A DNA stretch of 64,000 nt, from positions 65,782 to 129,781 of the forward strand of contig NZ_SPMY01000019.1 of the NCBI RefSeq assembly GCF_012939955.1. Reading direction: 5' to 3'. The position numbers and the translations under genes are program-made. Positions within the stretch are counted from its first letter, which is position 1, and every line of letters starts with the position of its first letter. Below the pieces are notes generated by a model. The model made no database searches. It was not told where the DNA came from and saw nothing but the letters and a program-made list of their open reading frames with translations. The stretch comes from Candidatus Accumulibacter phosphatis (lineage in GTDB: Bacteria; Pseudomonadota; Gammaproteobacteria; Burkholderiales; Rhodocyclaceae). Below, piece after piece: positions 10,302 to 18,952 of this stretch.

Positions 10302-11426
10302 ATGGACACCCCGCAGCAACGGCCTCGCATCCTGATTGTCGATGAATCGCGAAACGTCCGCACCCAGCTCGTCCAGCTCATCCGCGACCAGTACGACTTC
10401 CGCGAGGAAGGCGATGGTGAAGGCGGCTGGCAGGCGCTGGTCATCGATCATTCGCTGCAGCTGGTGATCTGCGCCGTGTCGATATCAATACCGCTACTCG
10501 ATAGCGACGGTCTGCTGGCGCGACTGCGCTCGTCGAGGCTGGCCCGCCTGCGTCAAATTCCGGTGCTGATGGTCGCCAGCAACGATGAGGAGGCCAATGT
10601 GCGCGCCCGCGCGCTCGGCGCCTCCGACTTCATCGCCAGCGACATCGACGCCAGCGAACTGCTGGCGCGCATCGACTCGGCACTGCGCCTGGCCCAGGCG
10701 CAGAACGTCCTCCGCGAACATCCGGAACGCGACACCCAGCACCCCGATACCGGACTACCCACCCGCCAGCGCCTCGAAGTTCATGCGGCGCAGGCAATCT
10801 CGTATGCCCTGCGCCACGAGAGCCCGGTGAGCATTCTGATCATGGGCTTCGACCGCTTCGACGCACTGCGCGACGAGCACGGTGAAGATCTGGTCAAAGA
10901 GTTGCACAAACGTTTCGCAAGTATGCTATTCACCAAGGTGCGCAAGGAGGACAGCCTCGGCCACTACTCCGGCAGCGATCTGGCCGTGGTTTCGCCGGGC
11001 ACCCCCTACCCGGCCTGCGAAGCCTTCGCCAATCGCCTTCGCGAGGCCTTCGCGGTGGCTAATATCGCGGTGCACGGCAAACGCCTCGATTTGTCGGTCA
11101 GCGTCGGGGTGGCAAATACCCCGGTTGATCGTCTAAACTCAGCGTCGTCCTTGCTCACCCTGGCCGCTCAGCGCCTCAAGACGGCGCAACAGGCGGGTGG
11201 CAATCGCGTCGTCGCCTGCGGCGAAAAACCGTTGAGCCAGCAACCAGCGCCACGCCTAGGCCATGCCATCGACCTAATCAAGGCCGGACACGAGAACGCG
11301 GTGATCCCGCATCTCCTGCACTTGAGCAAAGAAGTACTGCCCTTCCTGGAACTACTGGAAAGGGAATTGAAGTTGGGTCTGCCTTTGGCAGAGCTCCGAA
11401 AAAGGACGCTTGACCGGGAGCATTAG
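10302..11426 (+). CDS. Degenerate receiver plus degenerate GGDEF-domain protein
   Basis: Protein of 374 residues. Residues 6-125 look like a response-regulator receiver (RILIVDESRNVRTQL...), but the segment where the phospho-acceptor Asp should be reads VICAVSIS, with no Asp. Residues 155-300 have a diguanylate cyclase fold (ILIMGFDRFDALRDEHGEDLV), but the GG(D/E)EF active-site loop is YSGSDLAV, so catalysis is unlikely. The C-terminal 70 residues match nothing I know. An in-frame TTG exists at 10284, but the ATG at 10302 is simpler. It may bind c-di-GMP or partners; it lies 33 bases after acuI and just before prpE. Confidence 0.75.
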   Translation: MDTPQQRPRILIVDESRNVRTQLVQLIRDQYDFREEGDGEGGWQALVIDHSLQLVICAVSISIPLLDSDGLLARLRSSRLARLRQIPVLMVASNDEEANVRARALGASDFIASDIDASELLARIDSALRLAQAQNVLREHPERDTQHPDTGLPTRQRLEVHAAQAISYALRHESPVSILIMGFDRFDALRDEHGEDLVKELHKRFASMLFTKVRKEDSLGHYSGSDLAVVSPGTPYPACEAFANRLREAFAVANIAVHGKRLDLSVSVGVANTPVDRLNSASSLLTLAAQRLKTAQQAGGNRVVACGEKPLSQQPAPRLGHAIDLIKAGHENAVIPHLLHLSKEVLPFLELLERELKLGLPLAELRKRTLDREH

Positions 11427-11497
11427 GCGCTCCAAGACACCCGGCAGGCGTAGTTTCCACTGCAGCACGTGGTTTAAATTTTGCACGAGGGAGTCTC

Positions 11498-13399
11498 ATG
11501 ACGACAATCCAAGAGTTTCACAAGAAATCAATCGACAATCCGGACGCTTTCTGGGGAGAAGAGGCCAAACTCATCGACTGGCACACGCCGTTCAGCCAGG
11601 TACTCGATTTTTCCCGGCCACCGTTCGCCAAGTGGTTCGTCGGAGGCGAAACCAATCTTTGCTACAACGCCGTCGATCGGCACGCCGCCACGCGACCGAA
11701 CGACCGCGCGCTGGTCTTCATCTCGACCGAAACCGACCAGGAAGTGGTCTATTCCTTCGCCGACTTGAAAGCCGAAGTGATGCGCATGGCAGCGATCATG
11801 CAAAACCTCGGCGTCGGCAAGGGCGACCGCGTTCTGATCTACATGCCGATGGTCGCTGAAGCGGCCTTCGCGATGCTCGCCTGTGCGCGCATCGGCGCCA
11901 TCCATTCGGTCGTTTTCGGTGGCTTTGCCTCCGGTTCGCTGGCCACCCGCATCGACGATGCAACGCCGGCACTGATCGTCTCTTCCGATGCCGGCATGCG
12001 CGGCGGCAAGGCCGTCCCCTACAAGGGCCTGCTCGACGAGGCGATTTCCCTGGCCGAAAAGAAGCCGGCGAAAGTGCTGATGATCGATCGTGGCATCGAC
12101 AAGGGCTTCAACAAGGTCGCCGGTCGCGACGTAGACTATGCGACCGAACGCGCCAAGGTCATGGACACCGACGTGCCGATCGTCTGGCTGGAGTCCTCCG
12201 AGCCGTCCTACATCCTCTATACCTCCGGAACCACCGGCAAGCCGAAGGGCGTGCAGCGTGACACGGGTGGCTACGCCGTCGCCCTGGCCGCGTCGATCAA
12301 GAACATCTTCTGCGGCGAAGCCGGCGAGACCTTTTTCGCCACCTCCGACATCGGCTGGGTCGTCGGCCACTCCTACATCGTCTATGGTCCGCTGCTCGCC
12401 GGCATGGCCACTATCATGTACGAAGGCACGCCGCTGCGTCCCGATCCCGGCATCTGGTGGCAGATCGTCGAGAAATACAAGGTCAGCGTCATGTTCTCGG
12501 CGCCAACGGCGGCACGGGTGCTCAAGAAGCACGACACCGAGTACATGCACAAGTACGACCTGTCGACGCTCAAGCACCTGTTCCTGGCCGGCGAGCCTCT
12601 CGACCAGCCGACGCACGAGTGGCTGATGGGCGAACTCGGCCTGCCGGTGATCGACAACTACTGGCAGACCGAAAGCGGCTGGCCGATGCTGTCGGCCATG
12701 CCTGGTGTCGAGAAGACCGAAATCCGCTACGGCACGCCGAGCTTCCCGGTCTATGGCTACAACCTCAAGATCTTCCGCGAAGACGGCACGATCTGCGATC
12801 CGGATGAAAAAGGCATCGTCGGCATCCTGCCCCCGCTACCGCCGGGCTGCCTGTCGACCGTCTGGGGCGACGACGCGCGCTTCGTGTCGACCTACTTCAC
12901 GCTCTTCCGCGAGCCGCAGGTCTACTCGTCGTTCGACTGGGGTATCGCCGACAAGGAAGGCTATCACTACATCCTCGGCCGTACCGATGACGTGATCAAC
13001 GTTGCCGGCCACCGTCTGGGGACGCGCGAGATCGAAGAAGCCATCCAGGGACATCCGGCGATTGCCGAAGTTGCCGTCGTCGGTGTTGCCGACAAGCTCA
13101 AGGGTCAGATGCCGATGGCTTTCGCGGTGGTCAAGAGCGCCGACAGCATCGCCACGCCAGAGCTGGTAGCTGCGCTAGAAAAGGCGGTGATGAAGCAGGT
13201 GGACGCCAGCCTCGGTGCGATCGCTCGCCCGAGTCACGTGCACTTCCTCAGCGTGCTGCCCAAGACCCGTTCGGGCAAGCTGCTGCGGCGGACGATCCAG
13301 GCCCTCGCCGAAGGTCGCGACCCGGGCGATCTGACGACCATCGAGGATCCCCTGGCCCTCGAACAGCTGCAAAAGGCACTGAGCGCCGCCCAGGCTTGA
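11498..13399 (+). CDS. prpE: Propionyl-CoA synthetase
   Basis: ATP-dependent acyl-CoA synthetase of 633 residues, cytosolic, forming propionyl-CoA (and acetyl-CoA less well) through an acyl-adenylate. The P-loop YTSGTTGKPKGVQRDTGGYA (about residue 240) with its VQRDTGGYAVAL continuation is the PrpE type rather than Acs. Further signatures are YWQTESGWP, the hinge GRTDDVINVAGHRLGTREIE, and the C-terminal SGKLLRR whose Lys is acetylated in this family. GAGGGAG lies just before the ATG. A rho-independent terminator follows 42 bases after the stop. Propionate activation suits organisms that store PHA from volatile fatty acids. Confidence 0.92.
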   Translation: MTTIQEFHKKSIDNPDAFWGEEAKLIDWHTPFSQVLDFSRPPFAKWFVGGETNLCYNAVDRHAATRPNDRALVFISTETDQEVVYSFADLKAEVMRMAAIMQNLGVGKGDRVLIYMPMVAEAAFAMLACARIGAIHSVVFGGFASGSLATRIDDATPALIVSSDAGMRGGKAVPYKGLLDEAISLAEKKPAKVLMIDRGIDKGFNKVAGRDVDYATERAKVMDTDVPIVWLESSEPSYILYTSGTTGKPKGVQRDTGGYAVALAASIKNIFCGEAGETFFATSDIGWVVGHSYIVYGPLLAGMATIMYEGTPLRPDPGIWWQIVEKYKVSVMFSAPTAARVLKKHDTEYMHKYDLSTLKHLFLAGEPLDQPTHEWLMGELGLPVIDNYWQTESGWPMLSAMPGVEKTEIRYGTPSFPVYGYNLKIFREDGTICDPDEKGIVGILPPLPPGCLSTVWGDDARFVSTYFTLFREPQVYSSFDWGIADKEGYHYILGRTDDVINVAGHRLGTREIEEAIQGHPAIAEVAVVGVADKLKGQMPMAFAVVKSADSIATPELVAALEKAVMKQVDASLGAIARPSHVHFLSVLPKTRSGKLLRRTIQALAEGRDPGDLTTIEDPLALEQLQKALSAAQA

Positions 13400-13441
13400 G
13401 GCCGCGGCCGCCACCTGGCGGCCAACACTTGAACCTTCAAC

Positions 13442-13468
13442 TGCCGCCCGTGAGGGCGGCATTTTTTT
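13442..13468 (+). terminator. Rho-independent terminator after prpE
   Basis: Stem TGCCGCCC / GGGCGGCA with a GTGA loop, followed by seven T residues (13462-13468). It lies 42 bases after the prpE stop. Confidence 0.93.
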
Positions 13469-13592
13469 GGATTCCGCTGCGGCAACAACGACCCCATTGC
13501 CGAAAACCTGAACCACGGCCATAAAGGTGCGCTGGTTTTGTCCGTTAACTACCTGTCAGTCGCCGATACCCGACCCGAGAGGCCCCCGAACC

Positions 13593-15647
13593 ATGACCGC
13601 CAAAACCGCCGCCTCGACCCGTGCCCTCGCGCTCGCCTTCGCTTTCGCCTTTGCAACCCAGACCACAGCCCAGTCCCTGCCGCCGGAGGAGCTCGACATC
13701 AGCCTCGAAGACCTGCTCCGCGTCGAAGTGACCAGCGCTTCGCGCAAGAGCGAGCGCCTGCACGACGTGGCCGCGGCGGTGTACGTGATTAGTCGTGAAG
13801 ACATCGAACGCTCGGGAGCGACGAGCATTCCCGAAGCGCTGCGCATGGCACCCGGCGTCGAGGTTGCGCGCCTGGCCAATAATCGCTGGGCGGTCAGCGT
13901 CCGTGGCTTCAACGACCGCTTCGGCAACAAACTCCTGGTACTAATGGACGGGCGCAGCATCTACTCGCCGATCTTTGCCGGCGTCCTGTGGGAAAACGAG
14001 GACACCCTCCTCGAAGACATCGAGCGCATCGAGGTCATCCGCGGCCCAGGGGCGGCGATGTGGGGAGCCAACGCGGTCAACGGGGTGATCAACATCATCA
14101 CCCGTCGACCGCGCGATACCCAGGGCAATCTGCTGGTTGCCGGCGCCGGCAACGAGGAACGCGGCTTCGCCTCGTTCCGCCATGGCGGCGAGGCCGGCGA
14201 CGGCCACTACCGGGTCTGGGGAAAGGCCTTCAATCGCGACACGGCGGTCAGCGCTGACGGTCGCTCGGGTAACGACTACTGGCGCTCGGGGCGCGTCGGC
14301 TTTCGCGGCGACTGGACCGTCGCCAGCGGCCAGCGCGTGATGCTCAGCGGTCAAGCCTATTCGAACGATACCGGTGACCGCTGGCAGGTCCCCGACATCA
14401 CTGCGCCGCAAGGAGTGCGGCTCACCGACATGCAGCAGACCGGCAAGGGAGCGCACCTGCTCGGGCGCAGCGAATGGATCCTGAACGATGGTTCCGAAGC
14501 CGCGCTGCAGGCCTATGTCGACGTCAGCCAGATCGAATTACCCGGCGCTTTCAAGGAGGACCGAACGACGATCGACATGGATTTCCAGCATCGTCTGCTC
14601 GTTGGCAAGCGCCACGACGTGCTCTGGGGCCTCGGCTATCGCTACTCGGGTGACCGCATCGACTCGGCAGGAATCATGTCCTTCCAGCCGGACAGTCGCA
14701 GCTTCAATCTGGCCAGTGCCTTCGTCCACGACGACATCACCCTGCTGCCGAATACGCTGCGCATGATCCTCGGCGTGCGCCTGGAAACCAACAATTTCAC
14801 CGGCTATCAACCGCTGCCAAACGCCCGCCTGATGTGGACGCCAAGCGACAGTCAGTCGGTGTGGGGCTCGGTCGCCCGCGCCGTGCGCACCCCATCGCGC
14901 GGCGAACTCGACGCCGACATCGACCGGTCGGTGCAGCCGCCCGGCACGCCGGGCAATCCCTCGCCCTTCCCGATCCTGACGCGCAACGTCCAGGACGATC
15001 ACGAGCTGAAAACGGAGACCGTCCTGGCCTATGAACTCGGCTACCGGCAGCGCTATGCAAACAATCTGTCGCTCGATGTCGCCGCTTTCTACAACCAGTA
15101 CGGCGATCTGCGCGCGGCGGTGCTCGGCGCGCGCAGCTTCGAATTCTCGCCGCCGCCACCGCACATCGTTCAGACGATCACCCCGGACAACAACGTCGAG
15201 GCGCATACCCATGGTGTCGAGGTCTCCGTCGACTGGTCGCCGCTGCCCTGGTGGCGGCTGCAGCCGATCTACAGCTACCTCTCGCTGACCTCCTCGTCAA
15301 CCAGTGGCGACCCGGTCTCCGTCGCCAGCGCGCAGATCTACAACAGCAGCGACCCGCAGCATCAATGGTCGCTGCGTTCGTCGATGTCCGTGACCGACCG
15401 GCAGCAGTTCGATCTCTGGCTGCGCTATGTCAGCAAGCTCGGCGACCGGACCTCGCAGTTCTCGATTCCGGCCTACACCACCCTCGACCTGCGCTACGCG
15501 TGGCGGCCGACGCGTGACCTGGAGTTGTCGCTGGTCGGGCAGAACCTGCTCGACAACCAGCACCCGGAGTTCGTCCCCAGCCTGCTGCCCGGGCAGGCGC
15601 TGGAAATAGAGCGCGGCGTATACGTCAAGGCCAAGTGGCAGTTCTGA
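13593..15647 (+). CDS. TonB-dependent outer membrane receptor
   Basis: The 684-residue receptor has a signal peptide (MTAKTAASTRALALAFAFAFAT...), then LEDLLRVEVTSASRKSERL, which contains the TonB box-like segment and start of the plug. Plug motifs follow: AVYVISREDIERSGATSIPEAL, VSVRGFNDRFGNKLLVLMDG and RIEVIRGPGAAMWGANAVNG. The C-terminal barrel ends in KAKWQF with terminal Phe. The ATG at 13593 has GAGAGG upstream and begins the signal peptide. Its downstream partners are a YfiR-like protein and a hybrid kinase, so it may serve in signalling as well as uptake. The ligand is unknown. Confidence 0.9.
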   Translation: MTAKTAASTRALALAFAFAFATQTTAQSLPPEELDISLEDLLRVEVTSASRKSERLHDVAAAVYVISREDIERSGATSIPEALRMAPGVEVARLANNRWAVSVRGFNDRFGNKLLVLMDGRSIYSPIFAGVLWENEDTLLEDIERIEVIRGPGAAMWGANAVNGVINIITRRPRDTQGNLLVAGAGNEERGFASFRHGGEAGDGHYRVWGKAFNRDTAVSADGRSGNDYWRSGRVGFRGDWTVASGQRVMLSGQAYSNDTGDRWQVPDITAPQGVRLTDMQQTGKGAHLLGRSEWILNDGSEAALQAYVDVSQIELPGAFKEDRTTIDMDFQHRLLVGKRHDVLWGLGYRYSGDRIDSAGIMSFQPDSRSFNLASAFVHDDITLLPNTLRMILGVRLETNNFTGYQPLPNARLMWTPSDSQSVWGSVARAVRTPSRGELDADIDRSVQPPGTPGNPSPFPILTRNVQDDHELKTETVLAYELGYRQRYANNLSLDVAAFYNQYGDLRAAVLGARSFEFSPPPPHIVQTITPDNNVEAHTHGVEVSVDWSPLPWWRLQPIYSYLSLTSSSTSGDPVSVASAQIYNSSDPQHQWSLRSSMSVTDRQQFDLWLRYVSKLGDRTSQFSIPAYTTLDLRYAWRPTRDLELSLVGQNLLDNQHPEFVPSLLPGQALEIERGVYVKAKWQF

Positions 15648-15669
15648 GAGTGCGGAGAGTGACAACTCG

Positions 15670-16242
15670 ATGGCCGCACGCATGAACTCCTTGGCGCTCC
15701 GTTGTCTCGCCGTGCTTCTGGCGATTGCCACGATCATGGCTGCCGGCAGCACTCGCGCCCAGGGCACGCTCACCGAGGCACAGGCCAAGGCGGCGTTCGT
15801 GATCAACTTCGCGCGCTACATCGAATGGCCGGAGCGCGTTTTCACGACCCGCACGGCGCCCCTACTGATCTGCGCCCTCGGTCGCAGCGCCGTCGGCAAC
15901 GCTCTGGAAGCGCACGAAGGCCGCCAGGTGCAAGGGCGCCCGGTCGCCGTGCGCCAACTGCTGGGCATCGACGAGACGCGCCCCTGTCAGGTGCTGTTCA
16001 TCGCCGACTCGGAAGAACGCCGTATGAGCCAGTTGCTGCGCGCGCTCAGCGGACAGCCGATACTGACGGTCAGCGACGCCGACGCTTTCATCGATGGCGG
16101 CGGCACCATCGGTCTGGTGCGTGCCGAGCAACGCCTGCAGTTCGAGGTCAATCGCCAGGCTTTGGAACAGGCACAGCTCAAGGCCAGTTCCAACCTTCTC
16201 AAGCTCGCCCGCAACCTGGCCGATTTCAAGGGAAAAAACTGA
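15670..16242 (+). CDS. YfiR family periplasmic protein (DUF4154)
   Basis: 190 residues: a signal peptide (residues 1-30, [30 protein letters not shown]), then a YfiR/DUF4154 domain with [45 protein letters not shown] and the C-terminal segment LKLARNL. YfiR proteins act in the periplasm and repress an inner-membrane partner that has a CHASE8 sensor domain (YfiN in Pseudomonas). Here the next gene, one base beyond the stop, encodes a CHASE8-like sensor histidine kinase, so the likely partner is a kinase rather than a diguanylate cyclase. The TonB receptor gene ends 22 bases upstream. Confidence 0.88.
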   Translation: MAARMNSLALRCLAVLLAIATIMAAGSTRAQGTLTEAQAKAAFVINFARYIEWPERVFTTRTAPLLICALGRSAVGNALEAHEGRQVQGRPVAVRQLLGIDETRPCQVLFIADSEERRMSQLLRALSGQPILTVSDADAFIDGGGTIGLVRAEQRLQFEVNRQALEQAQLKASSNLLKLARNLADFKGKN

Positions 16243-16243
16243 G

Positions 16244-18631
16244 ATGCGTTTCCGCGATTTACCGCTGAACAACAAGATGATGTTGATTATCGGTCTGACC
16301 GTCGGTGCCGGTCTGCTGATCAGCACCCTGCTCTTTGCCGGCTCGGAGATCGACGACAACCGTCAGGCCGAGCTGGCCAAGCTCAATGGCATGGCCGAGA
16401 TTCTGGCCGCAAGCAGCACCGCGGCGATCGCCTTCGCCGACACGGCTGCGGCCAGAGAAACGCTGGCCGGCCTGCGCATTCGTCCCGAAGTCAGCGGCGC
16501 TTCGATCACCCTGCACGACGGCACGCTCTTCGCGCACTATCCTGCCGACCAGACGCCGGTGGCCGCAACGAGTCCCGGCGCCAGCGCCGCGCTCGTCGCC
16601 GGCGCCTACTGGGGCAACTCGCTGAAGATCGAGTACCCGATCCGCCAGGGCAAGGAAGTTATCGCCACGCTGAGCATCGAATCCGATCTCACGCCGATGT
16701 GGCAGGACATCACCCAGCGCATGCTGGTCGTCCTCGGTGGCGCCCTGATCGCCTTCGGCGTCGCCCTGCTGCTCGCCGCGCGCCTGCAACGTTCGGTTTC
16801 GGCGCCGATTCTGGTGCTCAGGCAAGCGATGCACCGGGTGGGCACCGACAAGGACTATGCGCAGCGGGTAATGATCGATCAGCGCGACGAGATCGGCGAC
16901 CTGATCACCGGCTTCAACGTCATGCTCAGCGAAGTCCAGCTGCGCGACCAGGAGCTTGCCAAGCACCGGGCGACACTTGAAGATCAGGTCGAGCAGCGCA
17001 CCGCACAACTGCGCCAGGCAAAGGAACAGGCGGAAAGTGCCAACGTCGCCAAGTCCCGCTTTCTGGCCAACATGAGTCACGAAATCAGGACCCCGATGAA
17101 CGGCGTCATCGGCATGGCCGACCTGCTCATGGAGACGCCGCTTTCAGCACAGCAACGACGCTACACCGAGACCCTGCGCGTTTCGGCCGAGTCGCTGTTG
17201 CACCTGCTGAACAACGTTCTCGACCTGTCGAAAATCGAGTCCGGTCGACTGGAAATCGAGCATCTGGCCTTCAGTCCACAGCAACTCGTCGAGGAGGTCG
17301 TGCAACCGTTTCGTGAAATGGCCTCGGCCAAGGGCGTGCTGCTCAGCCTGGTAATTGACCCGGACGTGCCCGCGGCTGTCAGCGGCGATCCCTACCGCAT
17401 CAAGCAGATCGTCAGCAACCTGCTCAGCAACGCCGTCAAGTTCACCGAACGCGGCTCGATTGCCGTCTCCCTGACTTGCGAATGCACAGACCTTGCCCAG
17501 CCCGAGTTGGGGTCGGCAGATGCCGGGGACTGCGCCCTGTGCTACGCAGTCATCGACACCGGGGTCGGCATCTCGCCAAAAAATCGCGACAAGCTGTTCG
17601 CGCCTTTTTCACAGGCGGACGATTCGACGACGCGCAAGTTTGGCGGCACCGGTCTCGGCTTGGTGATCATTCGCGAACTGGCGCAGCGCATGGCCGGCGA
17701 GGTCGGCTTCGAAAGCGAGCCTGGACGCGGCTCGACCTTCTGGTTCCGGCAACGGGTACAGCGGCACACGCAAGTACTGCCGCAACCGGCATGGCTTTCA
17801 CAGCAGGCACGCAGGCTGAGCGGACGCGTACTGCTCGTCGAAGACAATGAGGTCAATCGCGAGATCGCTGGCGCCATCCTCGACACCCTCGGATGCCAGG
17901 TGGACTGTGCTCACGACGGCGCACAAGCGGTAGTTGCGGCGCGTGCGGGGATCTACGACCTGATCCTGATGGATTGCCAGATGCCGATCATGGACGGCTT
18001 CGCAGCCACTCGTCAAATCCGCAGCGAAGAGCAGCAGACGGAGCGTGCCCGGTGTCCGATCATTGCCCTGACCGCCAACGCGCTGGCTGGAGACCGCGAA
18101 CAATGCCTGGCCGCCGGCATGACCGATTACCTGGCCAAGCCGATCAACCGCGCGCAACTCGCCGCGGCACTGGAGCGCAACCTTCCCGCGACGCCAGCGC
18201 CGTGTGGCGACAGCGGTCAGCCTGCGGCCAGCGATGCCAAGTCCATCAGCCAGGTTCAGCCGGACACGCCAGCGGCTTTCGACCCCCGCCTGGTGCAGGC
18301 TCTGCCGATGGTCGCCGATGGCAGCAATCCGGCCTTCGCCGACCGCATCCTCGATATGTTCACCAGCAACGCCACCCAGATCCTCGAGGCCATCGAAGCG
18401 GCGAGCGCGAGCGGCGACGCGACCACCTTGCAGCGTTCCGGGCATACGCTCAAGTCGTCGAGCGCCACGGTCGGCGCGCTGGCACTGTCCGAACAAGCCA
18501 GGCAGCTCGAAATGCTGCTGCGCGCCGGCAGCTCGCCGGCCAGCGACTGGCCGTCCAGGCTCAGGCACGCCTATGACGAATTCGCCGACAAGCTGGCACA
18601 ATATCGCATCACCAAGTTTCCAGCAGGATGA
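16244..18631 (+). CDS. Hybrid sensor histidine kinase (CHASE8-like, HAMP, HisKA, HATPase, receiver, Hpt)
   Basis: 795-residue inner membrane kinase. Order: membrane segment about 12-33; periplasmic CHASE8-like sensor about 35-150 ([22 protein letters not shown]); second membrane segment about 160-185; HAMP; HisKA with phospho-His near 279 ([18 protein letters not shown]); HATPase ([18 protein letters not shown]); receiver about 526-640 with acceptor Asp in [13 protein letters not shown]; Hpt with His near 732 ([13 protein letters not shown]). A full phosphorelay is thus in one chain, and a separate response regulator must exist elsewhere. The ATG at 16244 follows the yfiR stop by one base. 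The last residues (FPAG) are read from bases that in another frame encode an EAL remnant, so the 3' end seems to be a recombination junction. Confidence 0.9.
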   Translation: MRFRDLPLNNKMMLIIGLTVGAGLLISTLLFAGSEIDDNRQAELAKLNGMAEILAASSTAAIAFADTAAARETLAGLRIRPEVSGASITLHDGTLFAHYPADQTPVAATSPGASAALVAGAYWGNSLKIEYPIRQGKEVIATLSIESDLTPMWQDITQRMLVVLGGALIAFGVALLLAARLQRSVSAPILVLRQAMHRVGTDKDYAQRVMIDQRDEIGDLITGFNVMLSEVQLRDQELAKHRATLEDQVEQRTAQLRQAKEQAESANVAKSRFLANMSHEIRTPMNGVIGMADLLMETPLSAQQRRYTETLRVSAESLLHLLNNVLDLSKIESGRLEIEHLAFSPQQLVEEVVQPFREMASAKGVLLSLVIDPDVPAAVSGDPYRIKQIVSNLLSNAVKFTERGSIAVSLTCECTDLAQPELGSADAGDCALCYAVIDTGVGISPKNRDKLFAPFSQADDSTTRKFGGTGLGLVIIRELAQRMAGEVGFESEPGRGSTFWFRQRVQRHTQVLPQPAWLSQQARRLSGRVLLVEDNEVNREIAGAILDTLGCQVDCAHDGAQAVVAARAGIYDLILMDCQMPIMDGFAATRQIRSEEQQTERARCPIIALTANALAGDREQCLAAGMTDYLAKPINRAQLAAALERNLPATPAPCGDSGQPAASDAKSISQVQPDTPAAFDPRLVQALPMVADGSNPAFADRILDMFTSNATQILEAIEAASASGDATTLQRSGHTLKSSSATVGALALSEQARQLEMLLRAGSSPASDWPSRLRHAYDEFADKLAQYRITKFPAG

Positions 18632-18911
18632 CATCGCCGACAAACTTGCCGATGCGGTACGGCGCGCCGGCATTTCGGCACAGCAACCGGTCCTTGAACT
18701 AACCGAGTCCTTGCTCATGGTCGACGCCGAACGCACCATCGCTCGACTGCACAGTTTGCGCGACCAGGGCTTCAGCCTGTCGCTCGACGATTTCGGAACC
18801 GGCTAGTCGTCCTTGAGCTATCTCAAACGATTTCCGATCGATGAACTGAAAATCGACCGCGCCTTCGTCAACGACGTCGCCTGCGGCGGCGAGGTCGCGA
18901 TGCGGCCTTGA
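18617..18911 (+). pseudogene. EAL-domain (c-di-GMP phosphodiesterase) remnant with in-frame TAG
   Basis: In the +3 frame relative to the window, the stretch reads [14 protein letters not shown]...VLELTESLLM...LSLDDFGTG, then a TAG, then SSLSYLKRFPIDELKIDRAFV and a stop at 18909-18911. This is the middle of an EAL domain; DDFGTGYSSLSYLKRFP is the usual motif, so the Tyr codon became TAG. Both ends of the domain are missing, including the catalytic EAL motif. The start overlaps the last codons of the hybrid kinase. It is a decayed fragment of a GGDEF/EAL protein. Confidence 0.85.
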
Positions 18912-18952
18912 GGCAGGAGTGCACGACGCTCGCCGGTGGAGTGAATCCCTGA

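Noticed and set aside
18786-18911. TAG recoding (stop codon reassignment), because the EAL remnant and the TIR/NACHT pair both have in-frame TAG
   Set aside because: TAG ends normal genes here (for example 60731-60733), and the EAL copy is truncated at both ends, so nonsense mutation is simpler.
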